Notes: generated by a model from the sequence alone, not told the origin. Positions 8,525 to 17,853 are shown, counted from the stretch's first letter. The stretch: 64,000 nt of DNA from Micromonospora coerulea (GCF_016598485.1 NZ_JAEMUW010000008.1:62001-126000); one strand, 5' to 3'. Made by a program: numbers and translations.

Positions 8525-9814
8525 TCAGTGGGAGGCGGGCTCGGGGGCGGGAACGGGGGCCGGCGCCGGGGTGAGGCGGCCGTCCTGGCCGGGGGTCAGC
8601 AACCGGCGCAGCGACAGGGCCAGCGCCGAGGCGGTCAGGCAGCCGCCGACCACCACGACCACCCAGATCCGCCCGTCGGCGGCGCCGATCAGCGGGCCGG
8701 CGGTGATCGGGCCGATGACCCCGCTGACCCCGAAGATCATCGAGCTCATCGCGTTGTACCGGCCGCGCAGCTCGTCGGTGGCCAGCGCGTTGGTGAGCGC
8801 CGGCATCACCGGCGACAGCATGGTCTCGCCGAAGCCGAAGATCGCCGCACACGCCACCACGCCAAGCGCGGCGACCAGCGCGTTCCCCGGACCGATCAGG
8901 CCGGCGGCGCCGAGGACCAGCCAGGCGGTCGCGAAGACGGCGCCGACCGCGGCCAGCGCGCCGGTCCGGCTCCGCCCCTCCATCCGCCGGATCATCACCA
9001 GTTGGGAGAGCACGATCATCACGGTGTTGCAGGCCAACGCCCAGGCCACCACCCGCGGCGTCACTTCCGCCACCCGCACCGAGTACGCGGTGAAGCCCAC
9101 CTCGATCTGCGCGTACCCGCAAGTGGTGAGGACGAGGCCGAAGATGACCAGCCGCCGGAACGGCCGGTCCCGCAGCACGGTCAGGTATCCGCCGGCCGAC
9201 CGGGTCGCCCCCGCCGTCACGGTCGCCGCCGGCCTGTGCCCCACGTGCGGCAGGGTCAGCAGGATCAGCCCCGGCGTCAGGTAGCTCAGCGCGTCCAGCA
9301 GGTAAATGGCCTGGAAGGTGACCGGCCGGGCGACGTCGACGAGCGCGCCGGAAATCAGGCCGCCCACCCCGATGCCGAGGTTGAGCAGCGCGAACTGGAG
9401 GCCGAAGACCCGCTGCCGTTCGGCCTCGCCGGTCAGCGAGGCGAGGATGGTGGTCTGCCCGGACCAGAGCGCCGAGCCGCCCACCGCGATCAGCGTGGCG
9501 ACCGCGAACGCGGTGGCGGTCGAGTCGACCAGGGCGAGCGAGCCGGTGCCGACCGCCGAGATCGCCAGGCAGGGCAGCACCACCCGGCGGGCCCCGAACC
9601 GGTCGATCAGCGTGCCGCCGACCGGTGACAGGGCCAGGGTCACCGCGCCGAACCAACCGATCACCAGGCCGGCCCGGGTGTCGGTCAGCCCGCGCACGTC
9701 GGTGAGGTAGATGAAGAGGAACGGCAGGGTCAGGCCGCGCCCGATGGCCGAGAGCAGGGTGCCGAGCAGGATCCGGCGGGCTTCCGGGCGGGCGGGTAGG
9801 GCGCGGCGCAGCAT
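8525..9814 (-). CDS. MFS transporter (12-TM exporter type)
   Basis: 429-residue integral membrane protein of the major facilitator superfamily, probably a proton-driven exporter. Hydrophobic segments alternate with short loops; the cytoplasmic loop between TM2 and TM3 reads GGTLIDRFGARRVV, the family motif G-x-x-x-D-R-x-G-x-R-R. A central hydrophilic loop (about 195-215) divides the two halves, and the C-terminal tail is Pro/Ala rich. The substrate cannot be told from sequence. The start ATG at 9814 faces the GTG of an unknown gene at 9963 across 148 bp that includes a CACGTG-centred near-palindrome (about 9898-9910). Confidence 0.9.
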   Translation of the reverse strand: MLRRALPARPEARRILLGTLLSAIGRGLTLPFLFIYLTDVRGLTDTRAGLVIGWFGAVTLALSPVGGTLIDRFGARRVVLPCLAISAVGTGSLALVDSTATAFAVATLIAVGGSALWSGQTTILASLTGEAERQRVFGLQFALLNLGIGVGGLISGALVDVARPVTFQAIYLLDALSYLTPGLILLTLPHVGHRPAATVTAGATRSAGGYLTVLRDRPFRRLVIFGLVLTTCGYAQIEVGFTAYSVRVAEVTPRVVAWALACNTVMIVLSQLVMIRRMEGRSRTGALAAVGAVFATAWLVLGAAGLIGPGNALVAALGVVACAAIFGFGETMLSPVMPALTNALATDELRGRYNAMSSMIFGVSGVIGPITAGPLIGAADGRIWVVVVVGGCLTASALALSLRRLLTPGQDGRLTPAPAPVPAPEPASH

Positions 9815-9962
9815 GGCTGGATTCTCTGCGGCGGGTACGACGACCCGCGACCGGTTTACCGCCGCCTCCGCGTACGGACGGCCGTCGCGTGATCAAGCAC
9901 ACGTGGTGCGACGGGAGCGCAGCCGTCGTGGCCCTGTCGGTGCGGTCTGCCATGCTGGCCCG

Positions 9963-10436
9963 GTGATCGTGACGTGGCGACACCTACCCGCACCGGCCCG
10001 CGAGATCGCGCTGGCCGCCTCGGAGGCCGTCGCCGCCGCCCGGGACCGGGACGCCGGGGCGTACGAGCCGGCGGTCGACCGACTCGCCGCCGCCGACCGG
10101 GCCGGCCTGGTGCTCGGCGGGGTGGTCCGGCTGCTGCTGGAGGAGACCCACCCAAACGGGCTGGACGGCGACGACGTGCGCCAGGTGCTGGAGGGCTGCG
10201 TGCGAAACGCGGCGCCGTGGCAGGCGGAGGTGGACCCCCATGTGCTGCTGGTCCTGCTGGCCAGTTCCCTCGGCGTCTACGACCCCGGCGACGACGACGC
10301 CCCACCCGGCCCGGCGGCGATCGCCCGGCACGCCCCGCTGCTCGTCGCCCATCTGCTGGCGGTCACCGGCCGGCCGCTGGAGGGCTACCTGACCGCCGCG
10401 TTCGCCGAGGTGGCCCGCACCGAGCTGCACGACTGA
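9963..10436 (+). CDS. Conserved hypothetical protein (157 aa)
   Basis: Not recognised. GTG at 9963 gives IVTWRHLPAPAREIALAASE, an Ala/Leu-rich, mostly helical, acidic protein with no Cys, signal peptide or membrane segment. Its ending (VDPHVLLVLLASS ... AFAEVARTELHD) is repeated in shortened form at 12285-12367, where VDPHVLLVPLAS joins directly to AFVEVARTEPHD, so the gene has left a degraded second copy 1.9 kb downstream. It is divergent from the MFS gene and may be leaderless. Confidence 0.7.
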   Translation: MIVTWRHLPAPAREIALAASEAVAAARDRDAGAYEPAVDRLAAADRAGLVLGGVVRLLLEETHPNGLDGDDVRQVLEGCVRNAAPWQAEVDPHVLLVLLASSLGVYDPGDDDAPPGPAAIARHAPLLVAHLLAVTGRPLEGYLTAAFAEVARTELHD

Positions 10437-10610
10437 CCCACCGGCGACGCGGGCGCGACGCGGCGTGGGGAGAGCGACAACGCCGGCGGCACAAGGGCCG
10501 GAGTTCACCTTCGTCCCCGGGTAGGGCGGCGCACCGGCACGCGGGGCAGCGGCGAAGTCGATCACGGTGGATACTCCGACGATCCCTTCGCTACGTCCGG
10601 GAGGCCGCTC

Positions 10611-11342
10611 GTGCACTGCGCCAACTGCCAGACACCGCTAGCGAGCGGAGAGTCTTCCTGTCCCGTCTGCGGTGCCAGTCCGGCTTCGGGCGCCATCCGC
10701 CAGCTTCCCTCCTTCGGCCCGCTTGCGGGGTTCTTCGGCCGTACGTGGCGCTGGTGGGCGGGGATCGTCGTCGTGGCGATGTGCTGCGGCGGCGGGAGCT
10801 GGGCCGTGCTCCGCGATCCGTTGACGCCCGAGCAGGTGGTGTACCGGTACTTCGAGGCGCTGGCCGACCGGGACGCCGACGAGGCGCGGTCGTATCTCGT
10901 CCGTGGCCCGGACGAGGACACCGAGACGGTACTGCTGGACGACCGCACGCTGAAGCACGAGGACTACACCCCGCCGAAGCACCTGAAGATCAAGGAACTC
11001 GTTCCCGGGAAGAACCGGTTGAGGGCCACCATGCAGGTGACGTACCAGGTCGCCGGCGCCGCCTACGGTCGCGAGTTCCAGTTCATTCGGGACTACGTAC
11101 GCCAGTCCTGGCGGATCCACCGCGGGTGGGCCTCTTTGCCGGCCAACACCAGAACGTCGTATCCGCTGGTGATTGCGGGGACCTTCGTGCCGAAGAGCGA
11201 GTTCGGCTACGTGCCCGCCTTCCCGGGTGCGTACGTGGTGCGACTCGCGCCGAATCCGCTGGTGGAGGCCGAGCCGGTCACCGTGGTCGCCGGCACGGAT
11301 GTGGCACCCGCCCTACACGTTCGCCCCAGAGGAGACGGCTAG
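10611..11342 (+). CDS. Zinc-ribbon, single-pass membrane protein
   Basis: 243 residues. An N-terminal zinc ribbon (CANC at 3-6, CPVC at 18-21) faces the cytoplasm. One membrane helix (about 46-66, WWAGIVVVAMCCGGGSWAVL) follows, then an exported domain of about 170 residues starting LTPEQVVYRYFEALADRD, the pattern of NTF2-like DUF4878 domains. The order resembles TcaA-like proteins. GTG at 10611 is supported by GGGAGG at 10599-10604. Single gene; role unknown, possibly envelope stress or lipid related by analogy only. Confidence 0.7.
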   Translation: MHCANCQTPLASGESSCPVCGASPASGAIRQLPSFGPLAGFFGRTWRWWAGIVVVAMCCGGGSWAVLRDPLTPEQVVYRYFEALADRDADEARSYLVRGPDEDTETVLLDDRTLKHEDYTPPKHLKIKELVPGKNRLRATMQVTYQVAGAAYGREFQFIRDYVRQSWRIHRGWASLPANTRTSYPLVIAGTFVPKSEFGYVPAFPGAYVVRLAPNPLVEAEPVTVVAGTDVAPALHVRPRGDG

Positions 11343-11654
11343 CCGGAGTTGGAGCGGCAGGTCCGCGGACAGCCGAACGCACGGTGCGATTGCCCCGAGC
11401 ACGACCGCTTCGTGCTCGACCTGCGGGGCACCAGGTGAGCGCACCCGGTTGGCCCGACCGTCGCCGCGTGGCGGCCAGTGCGTGGCGGGCACATCCGGTC
11501 GATCCGGATGTGCCCTCGTCGTCGTACCGGGCGAATGGCGCCGTGGTGCCGGTCGTGTCGAGCAGATCCGGGCCGGAGACTGAGACAGGATTCAGGCCAG
11601 GGAGCAGACCGACGAACCGTTGGCCGACGTCGCACGCTGACGAGAGGACCCGAG
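11343..11654. other. Intergenic stretch without a supported gene
   Basis: No convincing coding frame. It contains a strong hairpin at 11487-11515 (listed separately). A short frame ending DRFVLDLRGTR before a stop near 11439 looks protein-like but has no start or ribosome-binding site. The region might hold a relic. Confidence 0.5.
11487..11515 (+). terminator. Hairpin with 12-bp perfect stem
   Basis: GGGCACATCCGG and CCGGATGTGCCC around the 5-base loop TCGAT, 145 bp after the zinc-ribbon gene and 140 bp before the reductase gene. Confidence 0.6.
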
Positions 11655-12266
11655 ATGAGAAAACTGATCGTGAGCACGTTCCTGACCCTCGACGGGGTCA
11701 TGCAGGGCCCGGGCGGACCCGGCGAGGACGACGACGGCGGCTTCGCGCACGGCGGCTGGTCGGTGAACTACTGGGACGAGATGATGGGTCAGGTCATGGG
11801 CGCGGCGATGAGCAAGCCGTTCGACCTCGTCCTCGGCCGCCGGACCTACGACATCTTCGCCGCACACTGGCCCCGCGCCACCGAAGAGGACGCCGCCAAG
11901 CCGCTCAACGACGCCACCAAGTACGTCGCGTCGCGGAGCCGCCCGGCACTGGAGTGGCGCAACTCGGTCCTGATCGAGGGCGACGCGGCCGACGGCATCG
12001 CGGCGCTCAAGCAGCAGGACGGGCCGGAGCTGCAGGTGCACGGCAGCGCGAACCTGATCCAGACGCTGCTGCGGCACGACCTCGTCGACGAGTACCGCCT
12101 GTGGGTCTTCCCCGTCGTCCTCGGATCGGGCAAGCGCCTGTTCTCGGCGGGCGCCGTCCCGGCCGCGCTGAAGCTCGTCGACAGCAAGGTCTCCACCACC
12201 GGCGTCGTGATCGGGACGTACCAGCCGGCGGGCGAGTTGGTCACCGGATCGTTCGCGCTGGAATGA
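11655..12266 (+). CDS. RibD C-terminal / dihydrofolate-reductase-like protein
   Basis: 203-residue cytoplasmic protein of the NADPH-binding fold shared by DHFR and the reductase domain of RibD. Seen: the N-terminal strand KLIVSTFLTLDGVMQGPGG, LVLGRRTYDIFAAHWP, a WRNSVLI strand, LQVHGSANLIQTLL and the DEYRLWVFPVVLGSGKRLF motif. Stand-alone proteins of this type are widespread in actinobacteria and their substrates are mostly unknown. ATG at 11655 follows GAGAGGA. The stop codon overlaps by ATGA the start of a short relic frame. Confidence 0.9.
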   Translation: MRKLIVSTFLTLDGVMQGPGGPGEDDDGGFAHGGWSVNYWDEMMGQVMGAAMSKPFDLVLGRRTYDIFAAHWPRATEEDAAKPLNDATKYVASRSRPALEWRNSVLIEGDAADGIAALKQQDGPELQVHGSANLIQTLLRHDLVDEYRLWVFPVVLGSGKRLFSAGAVPAALKLVDSKVSTTGVVIGTYQPAGELVTGSFALE

Positions 12267-12367
12267 CCGCTCAGGTCGCTGTGCGGCCCGACGTGGACCC
12301 GCACGTGCTGCTGGTCCCGCTCGCCAGCGCGTTCGTCGAGGTCGCCCGCACCGAGCCGCACGACTGA
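12263..12367 (+). pseudogene. Shortened duplicate of the 9963-10436 gene's 3' end
   Basis: A 34-codon frame (ATG at 12263) contains DVDPHVLLVPLAS followed at once by AFVEVARTEPHD and a stop. The source gene has VDPHVLLVLLASS and AFAEVARTELHD separated by about 46 residues, so the copy has an internal deletion and has lost its 5' part. DNA identity is also visible between the two stretches. Probably non-functional, although the short frame itself is open. Confidence 0.65.
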
Positions 12368-12396
12368 GCCGGCGTCGCGCGGCGGCCGGCCGGGCG

Positions 12397-13209
12397 TCAG
12401 GCCCGAGTCGCCACCACCTCCAGGTACTCCGCCGGGATGCGGACGGTGCCGTCGGTGGAGCGGTCGTACCGGCGGGCCAGCTCGACCAGATCGGCGTGCA
12501 GCGCCGGCCGCCGCGGCTCGTCGAGCGTCTCGAACGCCTTCAGTGTCGGCCCGTAGTTGACCCGGAAGAAGTCGGCGAACTCGTCCCGGGTGGTGAAGCG
12601 GAAGACGAAGGTCCGCCGGGTGGCCCGCAGGTCGCGCAGCGTCGCGCCGAAGAGCTCGGCCAGCCGCTCCTCGCGACCCCACTCGACCGGCCCGCGCAGC
12701 CCTGCGGGCGGCGGGACGTGCCGGCCGACCGTGCGGAACAGGTCGCCGATGAAGCCCTCCGGCGTCCAGGCGGCCAGCGCGACCGTGCCGCCGGGCCGGC
12801 AGACCCGGACCAGCTCGGCGGCCGCCCGCTCCTGGTCCGGCGCGAACATCACCCCGACGCAGGAGAGCACCGCGTCGAACGAGGCGTCCGGGTAGGCCAG
12901 CCGCTCGGCGTCACCGGTCGCGAAGGTCACCGGCAGCCGCTCCGCGCCGGCCCGCGCGTGCGCGCGTTCCAGCAGCTCCGGTACATAGTCGACACCGGTC
13001 ACCCGGCAGCCGCAGCGGGCCGCCGCGATCGCGGCGTTGCCGGTGCCGGTCGCCACGTCCAGGACGGTCGCTCCGGCGGCGAGGTCGGCCGCCTCGACGA
13101 GCAGCTCGGAGATGAGGTGGATGCGGGCGGCGACGGCGCCGTAGTCGCCGCTGGCCCAGGTCTGCTGTTGCCGCGCCTTGACGGCGGCCAGATCAATCGT
13201 GCTGGTCAT
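12397..13209 (-). CDS. Class I SAM-dependent methyltransferase
   Basis: 270-residue UbiE/COQ5-like methyltransferase. Motif I is ATVLDVATGTGNAAIAAA (about residues 45-62), motif II VTGVDYVPELL, post-I ATGDAERLAYPDASFDAVLS, and motif III LVRVCRPGGTVALAAW. The substrate is unknown. The ATG at 13209 is preferred to an upstream in-frame start at 13278 because GGAAGG precedes it and MTSTIDLAAVKARQQQTW is a usual family N-terminus. It lies 69 bp downstream of, and in the same direction as, the large LuxR-type regulator, which may control it. Confidence 0.88.
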   Translation of the reverse strand: MTSTIDLAAVKARQQQTWASGDYGAVAARIHLISELLVEAADLAAGATVLDVATGTGNAAIAAARCGCRVTGVDYVPELLERAHARAGAERLPVTFATGDAERLAYPDASFDAVLSCVGVMFAPDQERAAAELVRVCRPGGTVALAAWTPEGFIGDLFRTVGRHVPPPAGLRGPVEWGREERLAELFGATLRDLRATRRTFVFRFTTRDEFADFFRVNYGPTLKAFETLDEPRRPALHADLVELARRYDRSTDGTVRIPAEYLEVVATRA

Positions 13210-13278
13210 GACAGTGCCTTCCGTTCGGTTGCCGGTGACGCTAGGGCTGCGGCGGCGGCCGGACATCGGGAAAACCAC

Positions 13279-15888
13279 CTATGTTGGCGGCACCAGCCCC
13301 TGCCGTCGCGCGACCGCGGCGGCCTGCCCCCGGTTGGGCACGGCCAGCTTGCCGAGGACCGCGGAGACGTGGTGCCCGACCGTGCGCGCCGAGAGCGACA
13401 GCCGCCCGGCGATCTCGGCGTCGCTGAGCCCGTCGGCGAGCAGCGCCAGCACCTCCAGCTGCCGGGCGGTCAGCCCGGGCCGGTTGGCCGTCGTCGCCGG
13501 CCGCGGGCCGCGCGGCACCCGGGCCAGACCGCGCCCGTGCAGCTCGGCCCGGAGCCGCCGGGCCGTCCGCACCGCGCCCAGGGCGTCCAGGATCCGCAGC
13601 GCCTCGCCCGCCGCCTGGGCGTCCCCGCAGGCCAGGGCCTCCGCCCGGCGGTACGGGCAGCCGAGGCGCCGCCACTCGTCGGCCGCGCCGGCCCAGTCGC
13701 CGGCGAGCAACCGCCGGTACGGCGACGCGGCCACCGCCGGCGCCGACGTCAGCTCCCCGGCCCGCCACCGCCAGTACGCCAGCTCCCCGGCGGACCACGG
13801 TTGTCCCGCCGCGACGGCCAGCTCGTAGCCGCGCCGGGCCTCGGCGGCCGCCCGCTCCGGCTCGCCGTCGAGCCAGTGGTGCTCGGCGAGGGCCGCCGCC
13901 GCGGGGCCGACGAACTGGAGCTCGCCCGTGCCGTACGCCCACCCGGCCACCTTGGCCAGCTCGTCCGCCGCGGTCGGGTCGCCGTACCGGGAGCGGAGCA
14001 GGCCGCGGACGAGCAGCGCCGGCACCAGGCTGCCGCCGGGCTGCCCGGAGCCGGCGAGAGCGGTCTCGGCGTCGGTCAGCGCGCCGGTCCAGTCGCCCTG
14101 GAGCAGCCGCAGCCCGGCCCGGTGGCCCAGCAGGTGGCGGGCGTACCCGTCGAGGTCCCGCCCGGTGGTGAACTGCAGCGCGCGGTCCAGTCGGGCGCCG
14201 GCCGCGTCCAGGTCGTACCGCTCGACGGACATGGTGGCCAGGTTGACCAGGGCCCGCGCGGCATGGTCGTCGAGGCCGTCGAGCGCGGCCCGGACGTGCG
14301 CCTGCTCCAGCAGCTCGACGCCGTCCGGGTCGCCGCGTTGCAGCCGCGCCGACCCGACGTTGACCAGCGCGTGCGCCTCGGTGTCCCGGTCCCCGATGCG
14401 GGCCGCCAGCGCGAGCGCCCGGCCGCCCCAGTCGATCGCCTCGTCGTCCCGGTTGGCCAGCATCAGCAGCTGCGCCATCCCGCTGTACGCCATGGCCAGT
14501 TCCCGGCCGGCCGGCGCCGACTCCAGCACCTGGACCGCCCGGGTGGCCGCCGCGCGGGCGGCCGCGCTGTCGCCGTTCCACCAGCAGAGCCGGGACAGCC
14601 AACGCAGGTTCTCGCCGATCGGGACGGTGTCGCCGTCGGCCTCCCGCAGCGCGAGTGCCTCCCGTCGGGCGGCGAGGGCCTCCGTGCCGAGCCCGGCGAG
14701 GTAGGCGGCCGACGAGTACGCCTCCAGGAGTTCCGCCCGGCGCGCCGGCGGCAGTCCGGCCGCGCGCGGCAGGGCCACCGCGTAGTGGGCGACGGCCTGC
14801 CGGTGCGCGCCGACCGCCGCGGCCCGGCGCGCGGCCAGCGGTGCCCACCGCAGCACGGCCGCCGCGTCGTCGGCGTGGTGCGCGTGGTGCACCAGCCGGG
14901 CGGCGTCCACGTCGGACCGGCCGGCGAGCCGGGCCAGCACCGCCGCATGCAGGGCCGCGCGGCGTATCGGGGAGAGGCCGTCCCGGACCGCCCGGCCGAG
15001 CAGTTCGTGACGGAACCGCACGCCCTCCGCCGCCGGCACCAGCAGCCCGCCGGCCAGGCACTCCTCGACGGCCGCTGGCGGCTCCCCGCCGAGCAGGTGC
15101 GACTCGGTCCGGGACGGCACCACCGACACCAGCCGGGCCGCCTCCCGCGCGGCCGGGCTGAGCGCGGCGAGCCGGGCGGCGACCAGGTCGCGTACGGTCG
15201 GCGGGACGCCCGGCCCGGCGGCGGCCAGCACCTCGGTGACCAGCAGCGGGTTGCCCCCGGTGGCCTGGTAGAGGCCGGCGGGGGAGCGCCCGGCCCGGCG
15301 GGCCAGTTCCTCGACGGCGGCGGTGGAGAGCGGTGGCAGCGGCAGCCGGCGCACCAGCGCGCGGGGCAGCCCGGCGAGGACCGCGTGCAGGGGGTGCTCC
15401 GGACCCACCTCGTCGTCGCGGTAGGTGAGCACCAGCAGGGCGCAGCAGCCGGCCAGCCGGCGGCCGAGGAACGCGGTCAGGTCGAGGGTGGCCTCGTCCG
15501 CCCAGTGCGCGTCCTCGATCACCAGCACCGGTCGGCGGCGTTGCCGGGGGCCGGCCAGCTCGTCGAGGAGGGCGTCGAAGAGCGCGCCCCGGCGTTCGCC
15601 CTCCCGCCCGTCGCCGGCCCGGCTGTCGGCGAGCCGCGCGGCGAGCGCGCCGCCAACCTGCCGGCCGATGTCGTGCAGCGGGCCGAGAGCGCGTGGGGTG
15701 AGCAGCGGGTCGCAGCCGCCCTGGAGCACCCGGGCCCGGGCCCCGACCGCCGCCGTGAACGCGCTCAGCAGGGCGGACTTGCCGGCGCCCGCCTCGCCGG
15801 CGACGAGCGCGATGCGGCCACCGGCGGCACTGGCCGTCAGCAGCTCGTCCAGGGCGTCGAGTGGACCGGCCCGCTCCAGCAGCTCCAT
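13279..15888 (-). CDS. LAL-type transcriptional regulator (AAA ATPase + LuxR HTH)
   Basis: 869-residue large ATP-binding LuxR-family regulator. The N-terminal AAA/STAND ATPase has Walker A GEAGAGKS (31-38) and Walker B VLVIEDAHWAD. A long helical middle (about 330-780) has TPR-like repeats. The C-terminal LuxR helix-turn-helix (about 800-860) reads LTARQLEVLALLADGLSDAE ... LSARTVGHHVSAVLGKL. Family members such as MalT bind an inducer with the TPR part and activate transcription when ATP-bound. It is upstream of the methyltransferase. A base-composition-driven long antisense frame covers it but is not real. Confidence 0.9.
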   Translation of the reverse strand: MELLERAGPLDALDELLTASAAGGRIALVAGEAGAGKSALLSAFTAAVGARARVLQGGCDPLLTPRALGPLHDIGRQVGGALAARLADSRAGDGREGERRGALFDALLDELAGPRQRRRPVLVIEDAHWADEATLDLTAFLGRRLAGCCALLVLTYRDDEVGPEHPLHAVLAGLPRALVRRLPLPPLSTAAVEELARRAGRSPAGLYQATGGNPLLVTEVLAAAGPGVPPTVRDLVAARLAALSPAAREAARLVSVVPSRTESHLLGGEPPAAVEECLAGGLLVPAAEGVRFRHELLGRAVRDGLSPIRRAALHAAVLARLAGRSDVDAARLVHHAHHADDAAAVLRWAPLAARRAAAVGAHRQAVAHYAVALPRAAGLPPARRAELLEAYSSAAYLAGLGTEALAARREALALREADGDTVPIGENLRWLSRLCWWNGDSAAARAAATRAVQVLESAPAGRELAMAYSGMAQLLMLANRDDEAIDWGGRALALAARIGDRDTEAHALVNVGSARLQRGDPDGVELLEQAHVRAALDGLDDHAARALVNLATMSVERYDLDAAGARLDRALQFTTGRDLDGYARHLLGHRAGLRLLQGDWTGALTDAETALAGSGQPGGSLVPALLVRGLLRSRYGDPTAADELAKVAGWAYGTGELQFVGPAAAALAEHHWLDGEPERAAAEARRGYELAVAAGQPWSAGELAYWRWRAGELTSAPAVAASPYRRLLAGDWAGAADEWRRLGCPYRRAEALACGDAQAAGEALRILDALGAVRTARRLRAELHGRGLARVPRGPRPATTANRPGLTARQLEVLALLADGLSDAEIAGRLSLSARTVGHHVSAVLGKLAVPNRGQAAAVARRQGLVPPT

Positions 15889-16171
15889 CGCCCCGAATGC
15901 TAGTCACGGCGGGCGGCGGGGAAGCTCGTCCTGACGGCGAGCCGACTGGTCCGCCGGCCAGGAGAGGTAGCGGATCATGGCCTCGCCGTCATGCCCACGC
16001 GCCGCAGGCCAACTCCCACCCCGACAGCGACGCCACCTCGTCGAGCGGGGCAGCGCCGGCCCGGCTCCACCGTCTACTGTGGCCACCCACGCAAACCGAA
16101 CCGATAGTCATAGACCGGGTCGACGGGCCGGTGACGGTCGAGGTGAACACCTTCGGCAAGCCGCGGCGCGC
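15889..16171. other. Intergenic stretch, no supported gene
   Basis: Short frames on both strands look partly protein-like (for example EAMIRYLSWPADQSARRQDE on the minus strand near 15910-15985 and PIVIDRVDGPVTVEVNTFG on the plus strand near 16100-16160) but none has a start, ribosome-binding site and recognisable family together. Gene remnants are possible. Confidence 0.4.
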
Positions 16172-17125
16172 TCACCCGCGGGTGCGGTGCCCTCGCGTCA
16201 TCAGCGCGGCGAGCTGCCGAGCCTTGTACGTCACCCCGCCGGTGCCCTGGTAGTACTCCCACGGGTATGAGGTGAACCGGTTGCCGAGGGCGGCGAAGTG
16301 GGGGGCGGCGCTGCGACGGTCCCCGGCCAGCGACCAGGCGTACGCGAAGCTGCTCTGCGCCTGCACCCAACCGTAGACCGGCCGGTAGGCAGGGTGGCCC
16401 ACCGACCGGGCCGCCGCGTCACGAAGTTGCTCGCGTACCTCCGGCTGCCGCATGTACCGCGAGGCCGACGGCTCCGCGCGGGCCTGTTCGATGTGCGCCT
16501 CGGCCACCACGGCGGCGTTCAGCGCGCCGGGTGGCGCCTCCGCGGCGCACACCTGGGCGAAGGCGTGCAGCTGCGGGAAGGAGCCGCCCCACTTCGGACA
16601 GAGCTGCTGGGCGAGGTCGAGTTGGGCGGTGAACGGGTGTGGCTGAGCCTCGGCTGCCTGGTTGTAGCGCCGCCACGCCTCGGTGAGCCCCACCTGCAGG
16701 CCGCGCGCGATGCGTACCCGCGTCGTCCACGCTGCGACATTGCCCGGTTCCGCCATCACCACGTCGCCGAGCAGGTTGTCGGCCCGGGCCAGGAACGCGT
16801 GGAACTGCGCGAACTGCTTCCGGCTCACCTCGCTCGCGTAGAGGGCCGTACGCACCTCCCAGCCCATCACCACCCAGCGGGCGCCGAGCAGGGTGGCCGC
16901 CAGGGTCGAGGACGCCGCAGCGCCCTCGAGGAACGTCTCCACGCCCCGCAGCTCAGCGACCACCGTCACCGCCACGCTCGGGTCCTGGTCGGCGGGGAGT
17001 TCGGCGAAGAACCGGGTCACCGCAGGCCAGTCCCGCGACAGCAGGGCCTGGCGCAATGGGCGCAGTTCCGGGTAGTGGTCGAGGCGGTTCTTCGTGGGTA
17101 CGGCGAAGACGGTGGTGGCAGACAC
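16172..17125 (-). CDS. Conserved hypothetical, helical repeat protein
   Basis: 317 residues, no signal peptide or membrane helix, mostly amphipathic helices with TPR-like spacing (LRQALLSRDWPAVTRFFAEL, LGDVVMAEPGNVAAWTTRVR). It resembles actinobacterial DUF4034-like proteins but I do not recognise it firmly. GTG at 17125 lies seven bases after TAAGCT (minus strand, 17133-17138), the layout of a leaderless gene. The same-strand FMN reductase gene lies upstream (stop 17263); nothing else suggests a partner. Confidence 0.65.
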   Translation of the reverse strand: MSATTVFAVPTKNRLDHYPELRPLRQALLSRDWPAVTRFFAELPADQDPSVAVTVVAELRGVETFLEGAAASSTLAATLLGARWVVMGWEVRTALYASEVSRKQFAQFHAFLARADNLLGDVVMAEPGNVAAWTTRVRIARGLQVGLTEAWRRYNQAAEAQPHPFTAQLDLAQQLCPKWGGSFPQLHAFAQVCAAEAPPGALNAAVVAEAHIEQARAEPSASRYMRQPEVREQLRDAAARSVGHPAYRPVYGWVQAQSSFAYAWSLAGDRRSAAPHFAALGNRFTSYPWEYYQGTGGVTYKARQLAALMTRGHRTRG

Positions 17126-17132
17126 GGCGCAG

Positions 17133-17138
17133 AGCTTA
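17133..17138 (-). promoter_or_regulatory. -10 box TAAGCT, leaderless start
   Basis: TANNNT on the minus strand, seven bases before the GTG at 17125, so transcription would begin at or next to the start codon. Confidence 0.5.
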
Positions 17139-17262
17139 GGCAGTCGGCCATCAGTTCCGCTGCCCCGTACGCGGCGGGATCACGCGGTATGCGGGAAGCT
17201 CGCCGAACCAGCTTCACGCTGAGGAATGGCGTGTGGGGCCGACAGCCCGGCGCTTGGCTCCA

Positions 17263-17853
17263 CTACGTACCGGACTGGGGCGTCGCCATCGTCGTGCCAG
17301 TCCGTAGGGTTGCCAACGCGCCGCTCCACGCCGCCAACTGGTCGAGCATCGTGTTCACGGCATCCACCTGGTGAGGGCCGGGCTTGAAGACGCTGAAGTT
17401 CTCGAAGTCGGTGAAGAGCGAGAGTGCCACCTGTGCCCGTACGTCCGCGATCTGCAACTCGGCCACCACCAGGCGCAGGTGCTCCACCGCACGGGTGCCG
17501 CCGACGCTGCCGTAGCTGACGAACCCGGCCGCCTTGTTGTTCCACTCGGCGTAGATAAAGTCGATCGCGTTCTTCAGCGCCCCGGATGTGGAGTGGTTGT
17601 ACTCCGGTGTCACGAAGACGTACCCGTCGAACGAGGCGATCTTTTCGGCCCACCGCAGGGTGTGTGGCTGGGTGTACTGGCCCATCGACGGGGGTGTCAT
17701 TTCGTCCAGGTGCGGCAGGTTGAAGTCCTTGAGGTCGACGAGTTCGTACTCGGCGTCGACGCGCTTGCTGGCGATGTCGTGCACCCAGCGGGCCACGGTT
17801 TCGCCGTTACGCCCGGGACGGGTGCTGCCGATGATGATGCCGATTCTGGTCAT
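17263..17853 (-). CDS. NAD(P)H-dependent FMN reductase
   Basis: 196-residue flavodoxin-fold reductase that transfers electrons from NAD(P)H via FMN to quinone, azo, chromate-like or similar acceptors. The FMN phosphate loop is GSTRPGRNGETVARW near residue 9 and the second FMN-binding motif is TPEYNHSTSGALKNAIDF. The ATG at 17853 is chosen because GGAAGGG stands upstream and MTRIGIIIGSTR is the normal N-terminus; an extension to 17961 would be low-complexity. It stands alone. Confidence 0.9.
   Translation of the reverse strand: MTRIGIIIGSTRPGRNGETVARWVHDIASKRVDAEYELVDLKDFNLPHLDEMTPPSMGQYTQPHTLRWAEKIASFDGYVFVTPEYNHSTSGALKNAIDFIYAEWNNKAAGFVSYGSVGGTRAVEHLRLVVAELQIADVRAQVALSLFTDFENFSVFKPGPHQVDAVNTMLDQLAAWSGALATLRTGTTMATPQSGT

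Noticed and set aside
11400..11439. Short frame ending DRFVLDLRGTR between two genes
   Set aside because: No start codon, ribosome-binding site or recognised family; too short to call a relic.
12496..15903. 1135-codon plus-strand frame opposite the LuxR-type regulator
   Set aside because: GC-rich antisense shadow with no domain; the minus-strand protein has Walker and HTH motifs.
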